From Siphonodentalium dalli (Eukaryota > Mollusca > Scaphopoda > Gadilida > Siphonodentaliidae): a stretch of DNA of 64,000 bases. Shown here in pieces: positions 34,968-47,520 of the stretch. The stretch lies in the NCBI GenBank assembly GCA_032622095.1, contig CP136064.1, forward strand, positions 125,725,605-125,789,604. The letters are read 5' to 3'. Every line of letters starts with the position of its first letter. Position 1 is the first letter of the stretch. The notes below the pieces were generated by a model. The model made no database searches. It was not told where the DNA came from and saw only the letters and a program-made list of their open reading frames with translations. The position numbers and the translations under genes were made by a program.

Positions 34968-36679
34968 TGCACCAAAGAATTATTTGTTCATATGTTTATA
35001 TTACTTGAACATCTATCCGAATGAACCATAGTCCAATCCAATTAGTCCAGGAGATCGGGAGGTAGTGTTGCTCATATTGACGGACAAGCTGCGACCATGT
35101 TATTTTTAATGTTTTAGGTATGGTAATGAAGACAAATCATGATAGCAAGAACAAATTTGTAGCCTTCTTTGTTTTTTTTCGATTTTTTGGGCATTTTTCG
35201 ACATTTGTCGCCCAAAATTTTCATTTTTTTTTCAATGTGTAAAGATTTCATTTTAGTACGATTTTGGTGATTAAGTTGAATATTAATTGTGTTAATAATG
35301 TTAAATAACTAATTGTGCTAAAAAAATTGAAGAATTTCAATGTTTTTTCCCCAATTTTTTCCATTTTTTAAAACTTTTTTACGCAAAATCGTCCAAATTG
35401 CAACCATTTCATCTTAGTATGATTTTAAGGTTAAATTCACCATAATTATTTTAATATTGTTAAATAATTTATAACTTGGCTTCTACAATGTTTTTAAATG
35501 GATTTAAGAACGTTTTTACTTGTTTTCTAAGTTGGAGGGGGGGGGGGGGTCTAATTCAAATACAATTAAACATTGTACTGTTCAAACTTAGATAAATTCC
35601 TTAAGGCGTATGGTAGATATACGTAACTAGTTTTCAAAACGTATACATATACCTTTTTATCCTGTGCGTTATGCACGCGAGTCGGATTTTACAAATTAAA
35701 TTATGATGAAAAACCCTGAATTTTGGGTGTGGTCACATTTGTGGTCATAATATTCCGATTAGAGAGTGGATGGACATGGGACATGCGACACTGTGCAGTA
35801 TATATGTATATAACAAGCATGACATGAGACATTAGTATCTTTCTACTAAACTGTGCTTCCAGAGTTATCAGGAATCGAGTATCGGTGTTATTTCTTACCC
35901 CCAAACAATGGTCAATTTTAAAACGGGGTATGTGGGTCAAAGATAATAGGATGTCCAATGACTCCTATATTTCTATCGTATCACAGTAAAGCTTTTTTTG
36001 TAAAATTGGCGCGGTTTACACGATCAAAGTTCGGTTTTCTTTACAATTATATGTTACAAGCAACTAATTATATAGAGTTACGCTTCTTGAAACTCGAGTC
36101 AGAATAACAAAAAAATCTGGCTGCTGATTGGTTGATTATCATTGAGGGAAATAGCCCTAATCGGGAACAGAAGATCGTAGCCTACGTAAATATGGCGATC
36201 GTGTATGTTTAGATGTCCAGGAAGAGTCTGGTGGTGTCCAGAAGTTACGGAAGGGGTCTGGATATGTTTATGCTGCTGATTTTTGTGCAGTAAATGGGGT
36301 AGTTGTGGAAATGCAAGATTATCGTTTGAAAAAAATACCGAAAAGGGCGCATTTGTTGTAACACACTGTGCAGCGGATGACGTTCTAAGGGAAAATTGAT
36401 CACTTGAAGTTCAAATATATAGGCTTAACCCATAGCCGGCGGAACTTTTAGTTAACAGTGTCGCCTATGGAAAATAATTAGGTGTTTGTAACCTATAGAT
36501 ACGAAGCTTCGGTACATTAATTATTATTAATATATTACTATATTTAAATCATATTTATGCATACAGTCGACGTCGAAACAAAAACATGAATGTACCGATT
36601 ATTCGTGACATTCAAGTTAAATGTTCAATAATAGAAAATTATACTGTGACTGGTTCATTCAACATGAAGTTAATCAAGG
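34968..36679. other. No gene; T-rich stretch and G tract
   Basis: 35160-35530 is dominated by T-rich words with 'cattttttcaatg'-like repeats. A G run lies at about 35536-35549. A minus ORF (35701-35958) has no motif. 35037-35093 is similar, inverted, to about 39322-39393. Confidence 0.45.
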
Positions 36680-37745
36680 TGTATCTTTATTAATAACAGT
36701 ATACAGTACCATCAAAATCGGATGAAACGTGTGGCCCTGGGTACTTATCTCCCAGCGCTGTGGCAAAACAAAATTGACAATGCATTATTAAACCCAAACC
36801 TGTGGCGGTTTTTCATCCAATGCACCGAAGCTTCGTGCCATGTACCGAAGCTTCGTGACGTGTCAGAACTCCAGGAATATACCAACATAGGACATCATAT
36901 GGCACCGGTAACAAACGGTGAATGGTCACCAGAAACCCAGATATTAATAATTTCAGATCATAGTTAGCATCGCATTATATATTAACCCATCGAGGAATAT
37001 GTCATAATGACACACTATATTACACCTACTATATAACTGCTCCCTCCCTGACACAGGGCTACATATAAGAAGTTAATATATGTCTACTTAATGAGAATAT
37101 ACAGTTCCGTCAAAATCTGGCGAAAAATGTGACCCCAAATCTGTGGCGATTTTTCATCCAATTTACCGAAGCTTCGTGACACGTACCGTCAAATGGCATC
37201 AAACGTTGTCATTTCAGATCGTAACTATCATGGAATTATATATTAACCCATGGTGTAATTATGTCAAAATGACACACTATATTACATCCACCCTATATAA
37301 CTGCTTCCTCCCCGACACAATGATACATACAAGAAGTTTATCCATGTCTACTTAATGAGAGCATATAGTTCTGTCGAAATCTGGCGAAAAATGTGACCTT
37401 GCATCATTAACCCCAAATCTGTGGCGGTTTTCCACCCTATGTACCGAAGCTTCGTGACATGTACCGAAGCTTGGTGACGTGTCAGAACTTCTAAACTATA
37501 CCCCATCGGGACATCAAATGGTATCAAACGTTGACTGGTCACCAGAAATCTCGATATTAGTCATTTCAGACCATAATTAGCATAGCATTATATATTAACC
37601 CATCGAGAAATATGTCAAAATGACACATTATATTACACCCACCATATATAACTGCGTCCTCCCTGACACAGGCTGCATATAAAAAGTTTATCCATGTCTA
37701 CTTAACGAGAGTATACAGTTCTGTCAAAGTCGGGCGAACAATTGG
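36680..37745 (+). repeat. Irregular 270-350-bp tandem repeat, three units
   Basis: Three copies of 'attatatattaacccat' (about 36973, 37237 and 37588) are followed by 'atgacacactatattaca'. Each is preceded by 'accgaagcttcgtg' boxes, one or two per unit. A fourth partial start is at about 37708. No coding content. Confidence 0.75.
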
Positions 37746-39180
37746 TCTATAAATCCCGTAGTGTGACACATTTTATATAGACCAAAACAATAAACACCTT
37801 TCAACCCAAAGATAGTTTGCCGATATTTAAGTCAATATTTTTGGTGATGTCAGTGGTGACAATAGTAACAATTAACTATGGTACATCAGACATGTTAGTA
37901 TTCAATGTATAGAAGGCAGAATAGCCAATTTTGTACATCATCCACAACTTGTAATCGATTGCAGGACACGCTGGGGCAATATTTACCATTTTCCATATTT
38001 TGGCAGCCATTTTGGCAGCCATTTTGAGCCAAAGTAAGAATTTTGGTTCCAGTGAGTTGGAATATTCATAGGTATAATCATATGCATCACTTACATTACA
38101 AAGTTCTGTTCATTTCTTGTTAAAGGTACGGTTGGCCTTGGCGGTGGGTATCCTGTGAAAATATTTCCACCCGTCAAAAACCGCCACAAACAGAAAGAAC
38201 AACAAAATGTAGGCAGACTTTGTCCGTATACAAATAAGAAATATCGCATAAACAGTATGTTATTGTCATATTTTTTACCATTGTTATGTAAACAAAAGCA
38301 TAAAAAGTTACTTTTCTGGTGTTTGTTTATATTATGATGGTAAACATAAAGAGCGTTCTTTGTGGGTGAATTCCTGATATGGAACGAATAAAGAGCGTTT
38401 ATGCCATTTGTGTGTGATTAGCCAGCAGCATTGTGTTGTCTTCTGTAACACAATCAGGCTCTTGCTTAGGTAAAATATAGTAAATCTTTATGATAACATG
38501 CTGTTTACGCGATGGTCATGGTATATATGAACGAAACTGTATGCGTTTTAATGTTTTTCTGTTTACGGTGATTGGAACAAATATGAATATTTTCGACAAC
38601 TAATGCCTCACGTGCCTTTAAAATATGACTATAATCCCAATTGTGATTTTTTTGGTGAAATTTTATACCGCGTTCTGTAAATTCGAATTTTTGAGGGAAC
38701 GGAAGGGGCTAGGACCCCAAAAAGTGCATAATTAATTGCCCCAATGATCAGTTAATATACAAAATACAAAATAAAGTCGCATTACTCAACCAGTTCCAAA
38801 CAGCATGAATCGATCTAGAAGATATTTGTAAAAAAAAAAGTCATATTTTCCACTTCCGGCGGCCATTTTGGTAGCCATCATGGATGGTGAGTTTCAATTT
38901 TGCCCCAAAAAAGTGACATTATGTCTTAGCTTCACGAAAATATATACATTTGTATACATTTTACAAGATTTTCACCGCTATAATTTTCATAAAACTGACT
39001 TAGGGTCGGATCTGAAAAACGGCGGCCATAATGGACGCCATTTTGTCTGGAGTCTATACGGCCACTTTTTTTTCTTGTTAACATTGCTTAAAAGTTGAAG
39101 GACATAATAAGGAACAAAATGAGTGGGGAGAAGTTAAGTCCCAGGGGGTTCAAGGGTACCCATATTAGCTCCCGGACTAG
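37746..39180 (+). repeat. Dispersed repeat I1, interrupted by G2
   Basis: It matches I2 (57089-58040) nearly throughout, apart from the G2 insertion. It starts with a short hairpin ('ttggtctata' ... 'tatagaccaa') and contains paired 'ggc(a/g)gccattttgg' motifs. It ends near 'aagggtaccc'. The class is unknown and no ORF is conserved between copies. Confidence 0.75.
38120..38621. mobile_element. Non-autonomous DNA element G2 inside I1
   Basis: TTAA at 38120-38123 and 38618-38621. The ends are AGGTACGG and CACGTGCCT. It is similar throughout to G1. I2 lacks it, with a small extra length difference next to the join, so the exact target duplication is not proven. It carries TAAAGAGCGT at 38347 and 38389, with 'ttcctgatatgg' between. 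Confidence 0.7.
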
Positions 39181-40670
39181 TAGTACTATGACGTCGCCGG
39201 AAAATTCTTTCATTTTCGGTCGTCGGGTAGGTCAATAAAAACACGTTTTTCGCCAATTAAGCTACAAATTCACCACTGCTATCACGGATTTTCGTAATCT
39301 ACATATATTTTACTACAAAATTAGACCGGATAGCACTTGTCCGTCAAAATGAGCAACATTTGTTATTTCTTGGGGTCGATCTCCTGGACTAAATGTATAC
39401 TTTTATAACTTGATTTAATTTAATCGAAACTTCCCTTGAGTTCGTGTGCAATATTTTGCCAATGTGTAGTCGAATCGGTCGTCCTAAATTTGGGGGTATT
39501 CTTTTTAGAGCGAAAATCGTTTAAATAATTACACAAGCAAAGTATAAGTGTGAAGGTGTGTGCCCTGATATCACCATTTGTCACTGACATCACAAGACAT
39601 TGATGAAATTCCCTCAAAGCTGTTTGTCGTTAAGATAAACATTTATTGGTTAATACCTAATGGTCCCGGAAGAGGTCCGACTAGGACTACTAAGTCGTAC
39701 TTCGAATATTAATTTCCCAAAAACAGTAAATTGATAATTGCTCTCACGTTAGTCGTTAGTAAATTATAAAGCTGCAGACACCAACACCGACCTGTTTCGC
39801 GCGACGCAATTAATTGACGAAGCGATTAAAGCATCAACACCGAAACGATATACCTGACACCCATACTAACCAATTAAAATATGAGATAACTTATTGCGTG
39901 CTGGTTCTTCTTTTAATCCGCCAATACTGTATGGAGGGCTTGTTTTGGTCATCGGAGCATGCCGAATCACGGAGCTTTTAAAGCCGTAGTCACACCGCGA
40001 AAAGAAGTAAACTAAACTTGCCGATTAATCAGCAAACACTTGCGAAGGTCGCCTTATCAGTCTGCTCAGTACTCACCAGGAGAATCGTTATTCGTTTCGA
40101 TTTCTGGAGTAGGAGAATAATTTTCCAAGTGGATCTTTACCTGTGAAGTGAGTATGATTGGAAAAATTTCAGAAATATGCTCTTGTCATATATAACCAGC
40201 ATGTTTAAAGCGACTATTAATGTTCATGCCTCAAACATTGGAATAGTAATTTATCGCGGTTGTCTCGTGCCGCCGTCAATACTTTCAGTAGGAATTCTCC
40301 ATCTGTTTTCAACTACCCACACATTAGTGAACAAAACGCTATTTATTATTACCATATCAGGAACATACTAACACGGATCGCTCTTTAAATTTTTATTCCG
40401 AACAAAAAGGCAACTTTTTCTGATCAGGTCAAAAATTATTCGACCCACATGTTTTTGTTTTCGAGACAAATTAAGAGCGTATACACATATGAGTATTTTC
40501 AGTATGTATACCGACCTACACTGTGAACTTGACAAAAGCGAGAAGGTACACTGTTACACATGGAGCGTCTAGATGTGTTTAGTTTCTGTTCCATTCCCGG
40601 TAACGAATTAGACCCACAAACATGTTTATACTTATAGCACGATTCACAACTTTATGATCTAAAACACTAA
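39181..40670. other. No recognised gene
   Basis: Short ORFs only. An inverted match to 35037-35093 lies at about 39322-39393. A 'ttaccatatcaggaacatac' phrase followed by a one-mismatch TCGCTCTTTA box is at about 40350-40387. Confidence 0.45.
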
Positions 40671-40674
40671 GGTT

Positions 40675-40737
40675 AGACGTTCACACGCTGGCCAATTTTT
40701 ACACGCTGGCAAATTTTCACATGCTGGCTAATTTTTC
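40675..40737 (+). repeat. 18-bp tandem repeat, three units
   Basis: 'acgctggccaatttttac', 'acgctggcaaattttcac' and 'atgctggctaatttttcc' in direct succession, just outside the B2 3' end. Confidence 0.75.
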
Positions 40738-40788
40738 CTGGCATATTATCAGACAATTCTCCGTAGAGGGCTATAATTTTATAGGATA

Positions 40789-43586
40789 CTAGCAGGGTTA
40801 CCCGGCGTTGCTCGGGTTAAAGTGATGTGAACCCTCTGTGGATATTTGGTGAATACACATGCTCTCAAAGTGTTACACGTATTCTCATAAATTGTATATC
40901 CATATGGCATCACAAAACATGATTCTTACACATGCCATATAAGTAGTGGCTCACCTTGTCAGGTCGGAGCGATTATAATTTTGTTTATCGCGTTTAATCC
41001 GTTCCACCAATACAGAAGTATTTATTTATTTACAACTGTGTATACTTCAGACGTTATAGCATGAAACATGAACATCATAAACACATTAGTTCGAAAAAAT
41101 AAAAGACGACACTTGTGTTTTACATAGAGATATATCAATCAATCAATCAACCAATCAATCTAGTTTATCACATCTTCATGAAGATACAGATGTTTTAAAG
41201 AAATGGCCAGGTGCTCTTCTGTTCTGGTGCTATATACTGGCTAATAATTTTGAGTTTAAAAGAAATGATGTTATGCAGTATAGCAGCTACATGTGCCAGA
41301 CACAGCGATATTTTGAGTTGTTTATGTTAGGCGATGAGTCTGTTCTAAAAAATGAAAGAAATCCTCTGTATCGGGCAGATATACCCTTGCCATATGTCAC
41401 TTTTGGAGGATCCTGCAAAGTCATGTGCTACGATCTGCGTTTTCCTTTATCTCAGAAGTAACTGCTCCACGTTTCCATATCTCTTGGCAATTGAAACTGT
41501 TTTTGTGGAAACTATATTGAATGGGACAGACTCAATCGTGCTATAGTATATACATGAGCCATTCTAATATGCAATCCTCTGACGATTCAAGGTCCCTCAG
41601 TTTGAATGAATATATGTATCTCTTATAAATAGATTGATATACATATACTTGTAATGCTTTCTTCTATGTATCTGTGTTGCTAGATCATTATAGGAATGCC
41701 CTGATTTTCACCCCCATATAAATATGACAGCCGAGAAGATATAATTGCTCACGTGACTTACCATTTGTCAAGATTGTGAAATGGGAATGCCAGACACTCT
41801 TTAGAACGACTTTGAGATGGCTCTAGAGAAGAACGTGCATGAATTTGGTGGAATCAGTGCTAAATATATTTGTATCAACTGTGGTGCAACTCCCCTCATG
41901 CATGACTTGAACTGCGCCACTTTTGTAATATATAGACCACGTCTATTAGACTCATGCATGCCTTATATAATGGAGATGATTATAATTTATATAAGTTTTG
42001 TGCTAATCGGCAACTAAACAAATTTTTATCATGGTTATTACTCCCCCCCCCATCTCTCACCAAACGGCACCAATTTCGCGTCTTTAAATCACACGTTTAT
42101 ATTCCTCTTATCACAGAGAAGAATAATATATCAATTTGGTCGAAATCTGCGCTAAAAATAACCTCTCCTGACAGCAACAACGTCACTTTAGAAAATTTCA
42201 ACCCACACCATTATCTTACTCGTAAAAAGTTACCCCTGTTAGACCGCATTGGTACCATCTCGATTGTACCCTTAAAGTTATATATAGAACACAGACAGAT
42301 ATTCGCGAATATTTGATTCATTGTATTATTTGAGAAGAACGTGTATGAGTTTGATGGTAATTGGCACTAAACATATTTTTATAAGTTTTTGGTGACCCTC
42401 CCATCCCTATTTCGGACTCAAGCGGTGCCACTGTTGACACCATTAAACCACACACTTAGACTCACTATAGAGAAGAATATATATAAAATTTATGAAAATT
42501 GGCGAGTATACAAATTCGTATCAAATTTAGGGCCACCATTGCATATCTCTCACACAGAAAAGCACCAATTTGGCGCATTTAAACCACACGATTAGATTAT
42601 TCGTATCACGGAGAAGAATATGTATCAACCAGGTGGAAATCGGCCCAAAACATATTGTTTATCAAAGTTTGTGTCCCTCTCACCATCTAGGCAACTCTGA
42701 CTCGAATGGCCCACTTTTGACATCTTTAAACCACACAATTAGACTCCTGATATCATGGAGATTATTATTTGTAAGTTTGGTGCTAATCCGCGACTAAACA
42801 ATTTTTTATCAAATTTAGTGCCCACCCCACCCCACCCCATCTCTAACCAAAGCAGCACCAATATGACGTCTTTAAAATCACACGATTAGATTCCTCATAT
42901 CGTGGATAAGAATGTTTATCAATTTGGTGAAAATTGGCGCTAAAAATATTGTGTATCAATTTTGGTGCCCCTCTCCCTTTCAGTGCACCCCTGACTCGGA
43001 TGACGCCACTTTTGACAGCTTTAAGTCACGCCATTATACACCTCACACCATGGGGATGAATTTGTATAAGTTTCGTGGCAATCGGCGACTAAACCAATTG
43101 TTATCAGATTTAGTTCCCACCCACCCCCTCCAAATCTCTCACACCAACGACACCAATTTGGCGTCTTTAAATAACACAGTACGATTCCTTGTATCATGGA
43201 GAAGATCTCAGCAGAATGTGCATCAATTTGGTGGAATTCGGAGCTAGAATTATTTTAATCAATTTTGGTGCCCCACTCCCCTTCCGGGCATTCCTGACAC
43301 GAACGGCGCGACTTTTTACATATTTATATCCCACCATTAGTTTCCTCATATTATGGGGATGATTATAATTATATAAGTTTGGTGGCAATCGGCGACAAAC
43401 AAAATTTCTGCCCCTCCCCCATTTCTGCCCCTGATAACAACTGCGTCACTTTACTAAATTCTAACCCTCGCCATTATCTTTCTCGTAAAAAGTTACCCCT
43501 ATTAGACCCTTTTGTGCCATCTAGGTGGTCCACTGTGAATTTCTATAGAAGACAGACAGACAGACATTCGCAAATATAGATATAGA
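40789..43586 (-). mobile_element. Helitron-like element B2 (2,798 bp)
   Basis: The minus-strand start TCTATATCTATATTTGCG ends at plus 43586, followed by T 43587. CTAG is at plus 40789-40792, with the hairpin ACCCGGCGTTGCTCGGGT on plus, preceded by host A. It is collinear with B1 and B3, with the same ~150-bp internal units and the decayed homologue of the B1 ORF. It lacks the 503-bp insertion of B1. Short plus-strand ORFs (for example 41954-42316 and 42912-43247) are translations of the internal repeats. Confidence 0.9.
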
Positions 43587-43615
43587 TGAACAACAAACCA
43601 CTTATAATATGCATA

Positions 43616-44150
43616 TTTTTTACCCAGCGCGATGGTGCATATAGCACCATGCGAACGTTGGGTAAATTTTTAACCAATGTTTGCAATGTTTTTATTCGAC
43701 GCAGGGTAACAATTTACCCAATATTAATTTCCCTTCTGCGTTAGGCGATTTTTTTGTACCAGAACATTTGGGTGAATAATTACTTAATTATTTGGTCAAA
43801 TAAATTTTCCCACATATCTTCTGAGCTGATAATAAACGCTCCTCATTGATCATCACTGTGTTAAAATAATTTATTAGCCCCATTTTAAGTCATATGAGAT
43901 CAAAGTCACATATTCAATTATATTCCCCTTGTCATGTGACACATGTGTGCTAATTTTCCTACATGTCGCTTAAGCTTAGGCTTAAGCGACATGTAGGAAA
44001 ATTAGTACACATGCCTATAAAAAAAATCGCCCAACGCATTGTTACCCTGCGTTGAGCAAAAACATTGCCCAACATTGGGTAAAATTTACCCAACGTTCGT
44101 GTGGTGCTATATGCACCATTGTGTTTTAGTAAAATTTTACCCAACGCGAT
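43616..44150. mobile_element. Long-TIR element with GCGTTGGGTAAA motifs
   Basis: About 130-bp imperfect inverted repeats: the left (43616-43755) and right (about 44018-44150) share 'atggtgcatatagcacca', 'cgaacgttgggtaaa', 'cgcagggtaacaat' and 'gcgattttttt'. The middle is a piece of the F family (43790-43960) ending in a palindrome. No clear target duplication. Confidence 0.65.
43940..44012. repeat. Palindrome at the core of the long-TIR element
   Basis: 'cctacatgtcgcttaagc' and 'gcttaagcgacatgtagg' are separated by TTAG. The arms extend to about 30 bp each. Confidence 0.85.
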
Positions 44151-44399
44151 TTAGAGCGTACATTAACCCGAAATTGGCCTTAAACATATCTGACAAGAAT
44201 CAATTATGCAGCAACTCATGGAATTTCGTAGTTCTAGCAAGCGATAAAACAAACGAAGTAACATAATTATTCTCTAATTTCGAAGTTTGTCACCAAAATA
44301 TGAGCAATAGATGGACACCTGCATGTGGAGAATTTCTCAGGTAAGTTTGCCACCCAGACTAGTAATCGGCTGTATGGGGACGTCCGTCCATTCCTTTTC

Positions 44400-44790
44400 C
44401 GGTTGGTAAATTGAACAATATTCAAAAGAATTTCTTGACATTTGGTTTTTGGTTCACATTTTGAGAAGACGCAGGCCTAAATTGAATTTGGTCACTGTCC
44501 GATGTGATTATCGGCGGAGTTATGACCTTTTTTTTACTTATACATTGCTGTTTTCGGGGTTTCTGAATGGCAACTTAAACAATATTCAGCACAATATCTT
44601 GACATTTGGTATGTGGTTCACATTTGAGAAGACGTAGGCCACGTTCGATTTTATTCTACTTAAAAATAATAATATTTGTGTTGTCTAAATGATAAATTGA
44701 GCATTCTTGATACTTGGTACCACGCAGATCGTCGTCTATTTGGAGTCAATTTTGCCAAAATTTGACTTTTTTGTTTGCATATAAAGCCAA
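44400..44790 (+). repeat. Degenerate ~165-bp tandem repeat, about three units
   Basis: 'aacaatattcaaaagaat' with 'ttgacatttggtttttgg' and 'ttcacattttgagaagacg' recurs at about 44413 and 44578. A weaker third unit begins near 44693. Confidence 0.65.
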
Positions 44791-44917
44791 AATCCATACA
44801 AAGCTACCTCGATTCGGGGGACGTGGGTCTGCGACCTTTTATTTTAGTGCGAATGGAACAGCTATATATATCAAACATCATTAATAATGCCAATACTACT
44901 ATTCCCTGAATTATGCA

Positions 44918-45723
44918 GCGGACACACTTATCACAGTAGCGATGGCATAGTAGGTATGACAATTTATTATGTTGGAGTTTGGTGACAATTGGTTGTCATA
45001 ATTACTATGCCTAGATAGCCATGTCGCCCACTGCACATTCGCACAATGAGTCTACCAAGCTCTACCAGCGTCGTGGTCGATCTCTCAACGATGTATCTAC
45101 CTGAATGTCTTGTCACTGTTGATCTTGACTCAACACGCAGTGTTATATTTTGCATCCTAACACACAAGTCCACTTGATAACATAATGAATAACCCCTTTC
45201 TGCCAACAGTCATGATTGCTAAGAACAAATCGCCCGATAAATTCTAAGCAAATATAAGAGAGTCCAACTTATGTCGCGTTCATCGGCCCACATGATAATG
45301 TTAGTGGAATTATGCATTGACCTAAATGTCGCAAAATAAATAACGCAACTGGGGAACTGTCTTAATATACGCAAGAAATTAATATAAGTAGATAAACATG
45401 GATTGAGATCATATCAATAAATCGTACTACGTGCATGGTATGTGAGTGAATGCGGGATTGCCACGGTCAAACACAATTATGGACGATCGATCGTGCAATT
45501 ATATAAATCGTAGAGCATACAATGTTGCAAAACGTAATGAGTAGATATCAACATTGGTCAATCTCAATGGATTAATTGTTCAAGTCGACTCAGTGTGCGG
45601 AAACTCATCGGGTAACATGGCTAGCTAAGGCATAGATAATTATGACGACCAATTGTCATCAAACTCCATCATAATAAATTGTCACACCTACTATGCCATC
45701 GCTACTGTGGTACATGCGTCCGC
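44918..45723. mobile_element. TIR element, 806 bp, ~107-bp inverted repeats
   Basis: The outer ends are 'gcggacacac' (44918) and 'gcgtccgc' (to 45723). The arms share 'cacagtagcgatggcatag', 'gacaatttattatg' and 'ggagttt(g)gatgacaattgg'-type sequence. The interior has only short ORFs, so it is non-autonomous. The superfamily is not identified because no unambiguous target duplication is visible. Confidence 0.8.
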
Positions 45724-45967
45724 AACCATACTTATGTAAATGCAAGTAACGCCTACAACGTATTTGGTGGAAATTTATTATCTTTTTTCATATTTTAACA
45801 CTTTTTGTTTTACCATATCAGGACGAAGTATCAACTAGCGCTCTTTCACTTTGAATCTTTCTGGCATAGAAGTTATATTACTTACTTTTAACGAAGACCC
45901 AACAAGAATATAAACACGATAGGATTAGCTCTTTCTTGTTATACTAAATGAGTTTAGTTACCCCTTA

Positions 45968-46042
45968 GGAAATGTTCAGATAACAACTTCAACATACGAC
46001 CATTTGTTGAACTTACGAATATATACTATCTGGACATTTACC
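45968..46042. repeat. Short palindrome E2, 75 bp
   Basis: 'ggaaatgttcagataacaac' pairs with the right arm ending 'tatctggacatttacc'. 'ttcaaca' and 'tgttgaa' flank the centre. Confidence 0.75.
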
Positions 46043-46390
46043 GCCTATGAATAGGACCCCTTCTGCACTTTTACTAGCTGTCGTCTGCTTAATTTTCACG
46101 AACACCCTCCATATGAATACTAGTCCATTCCAGTGTATAATTTTATAACTGAGATTGAGAATCCATTCAGTATAGAAAGGGTTAATCGCAGGTATGTATT
46201 TGAGTAACGCTCTTTAATATTCGCCTTTAATCGACGATGAAACCAGGAGTGCACTTTATGATGGGTGTTATAATAAAACAATCTCTTTTGAAATTCGATA
46301 TATATATATGACTATCAACACATCACATGAATGGTCTCATATCCAGACTCGATCCCACGAAGTTCTCTGGTATATCAAACATTAACTAGT

Positions 46391-46670
46391 AGGTTTATTG
46401 TGTCACACTGGATAGGGTATCTTTAGAAGGTTCCTACAGTTACTTAGATTAAGTGTATGGCTATAGGTTTTTTTTCTAAGGACGAACTGGCCTGTTAAAT
46501 ATAGGATTTGTTGACATCCATCCTTCGTACTCTAAAATATGCTAAACGAATTGATATTGATAGGTTTACTGTCTCCGTATCTTTAGAAGGTTTTCTACAG
46601 TTACTTAGATTAAGTGTATGGCTATAGGTTTTTTTTTCTAAGGTCGAACTGGTCTGTTAAATATATGATA
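46391..46670 (+). repeat. Host tandem duplication (171-bp period) carrying D1
   Basis: 'ctttagaaggtt', 'cagttacttagattaagtgt' and 'ctgttaaatata' recur 171 bp apart. The second unit continues after D1 (47390-47430) and after the MITE (47490-47520), so the first unit (46391-46561) serves as the uninterrupted reference. Confidence 0.85.
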
Positions 46671-47389
46671 CTAGCAGGTGACCCGACTTCGTCCGGGCTT
46701 TGACCTTGAATTGACCATTTTGAATGTCAAGGTCAGATCGGAGTCACGATTTGACCCGTCCAAAACACTCCCCGGACAAAAGTAACCCTAGGTATCAAAT
46801 TTCGTCGAAATCCGTCAGTTTTACCCGATTTTTACCTTGAATTGACCATTTTGAAGATCAAGGTCAGGTCGGGGTCACAATTTTACTGGTCCATGAGACT
46901 TCCCAGACAAAAGTTTCCCTAGGTAGCAAGTTTGCACTCAATCGGTAGGACCGTTTTCGAGTCTATAACGGACACACACATACATATATATCATTTGTGG
47001 TTACCCTTTTCAATGTGAAGGTCACCTCGGGCGGAAAACTGACCTGATGAAAATATCCCCCATTCCCCCTAAGTACGAACACAGACATAAGGATCACACA
47101 ACACGCTCATGTCTGGACACAGACGCAACACGCTCATGTCTGGACACAGATACGCTCTTTATCAACGACACTGCGGATACGAACGCTCTTTAACTATCAC
47201 GCGATTAACTCCACAATTCCAAGACGGTGGCAGTGGGATTGGAGAATTAGTGCTCGGAGCTTCTCAAAAGCAATGCGACGACAATTCATCTGGGTTTTAC
47301 CCTTAGATAGGAAGTTTGGTCGAAATCCGTCCGGCAGTTTTCCCGGCCATAGCTAACGGACAAACAGAAGTCCCAAAATATATATTAGA
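46671..47389 (-). mobile_element. Helitron-like element D1, apparently a D/C chimera
   Basis: CTAG is at plus 46671-46674 with the hairpin CCCGACTTCGTCCGGG. The minus-strand start is TCTAATATATATTTTGGGAC, ending at plus 47389 before T 47390. The part next to CTAG (46680 to about 46970) is D-type, with TCAAGGTCA units. The part next to the TC end (about 47220-47389) resembles the C family ('gggattggagaattagtgct', then 'gcgacgacaattcatc'). A 27-bp direct duplication lies at about 47102-47150, and two ACGCTCTTTA boxes lie at 47152 and 47183. Confidence 0.85.
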
Positions 47390-47430
47390 TGTTGATATCC
47401 ATCCTTCGTACTCTAAAATAGGCTAAAATA

Positions 47431-47489
47431 CAGTAATGCTCTAATTAATCGACTTCTTAACCTTAAGTCGATTAATTAGAGCATTACTG
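47431..47489. mobile_element. Tigger/pogo-like MITE, 59 bp
   Basis: CAGTAATGCTCTAATTAATC and its complement form the ends, with TA on both sides (47429-47430, 47490-47491). The unit at 46391-46600 lacks it and matches the flanks with one TA removed, confirming TA duplication. Same family as 19305-19441, but almost only the inverted repeats remain. Confidence 0.9.
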
Positions 47490-47520
47490 TAATTGATATT
47501 ATTTGTTTACTGTCTCCGTA

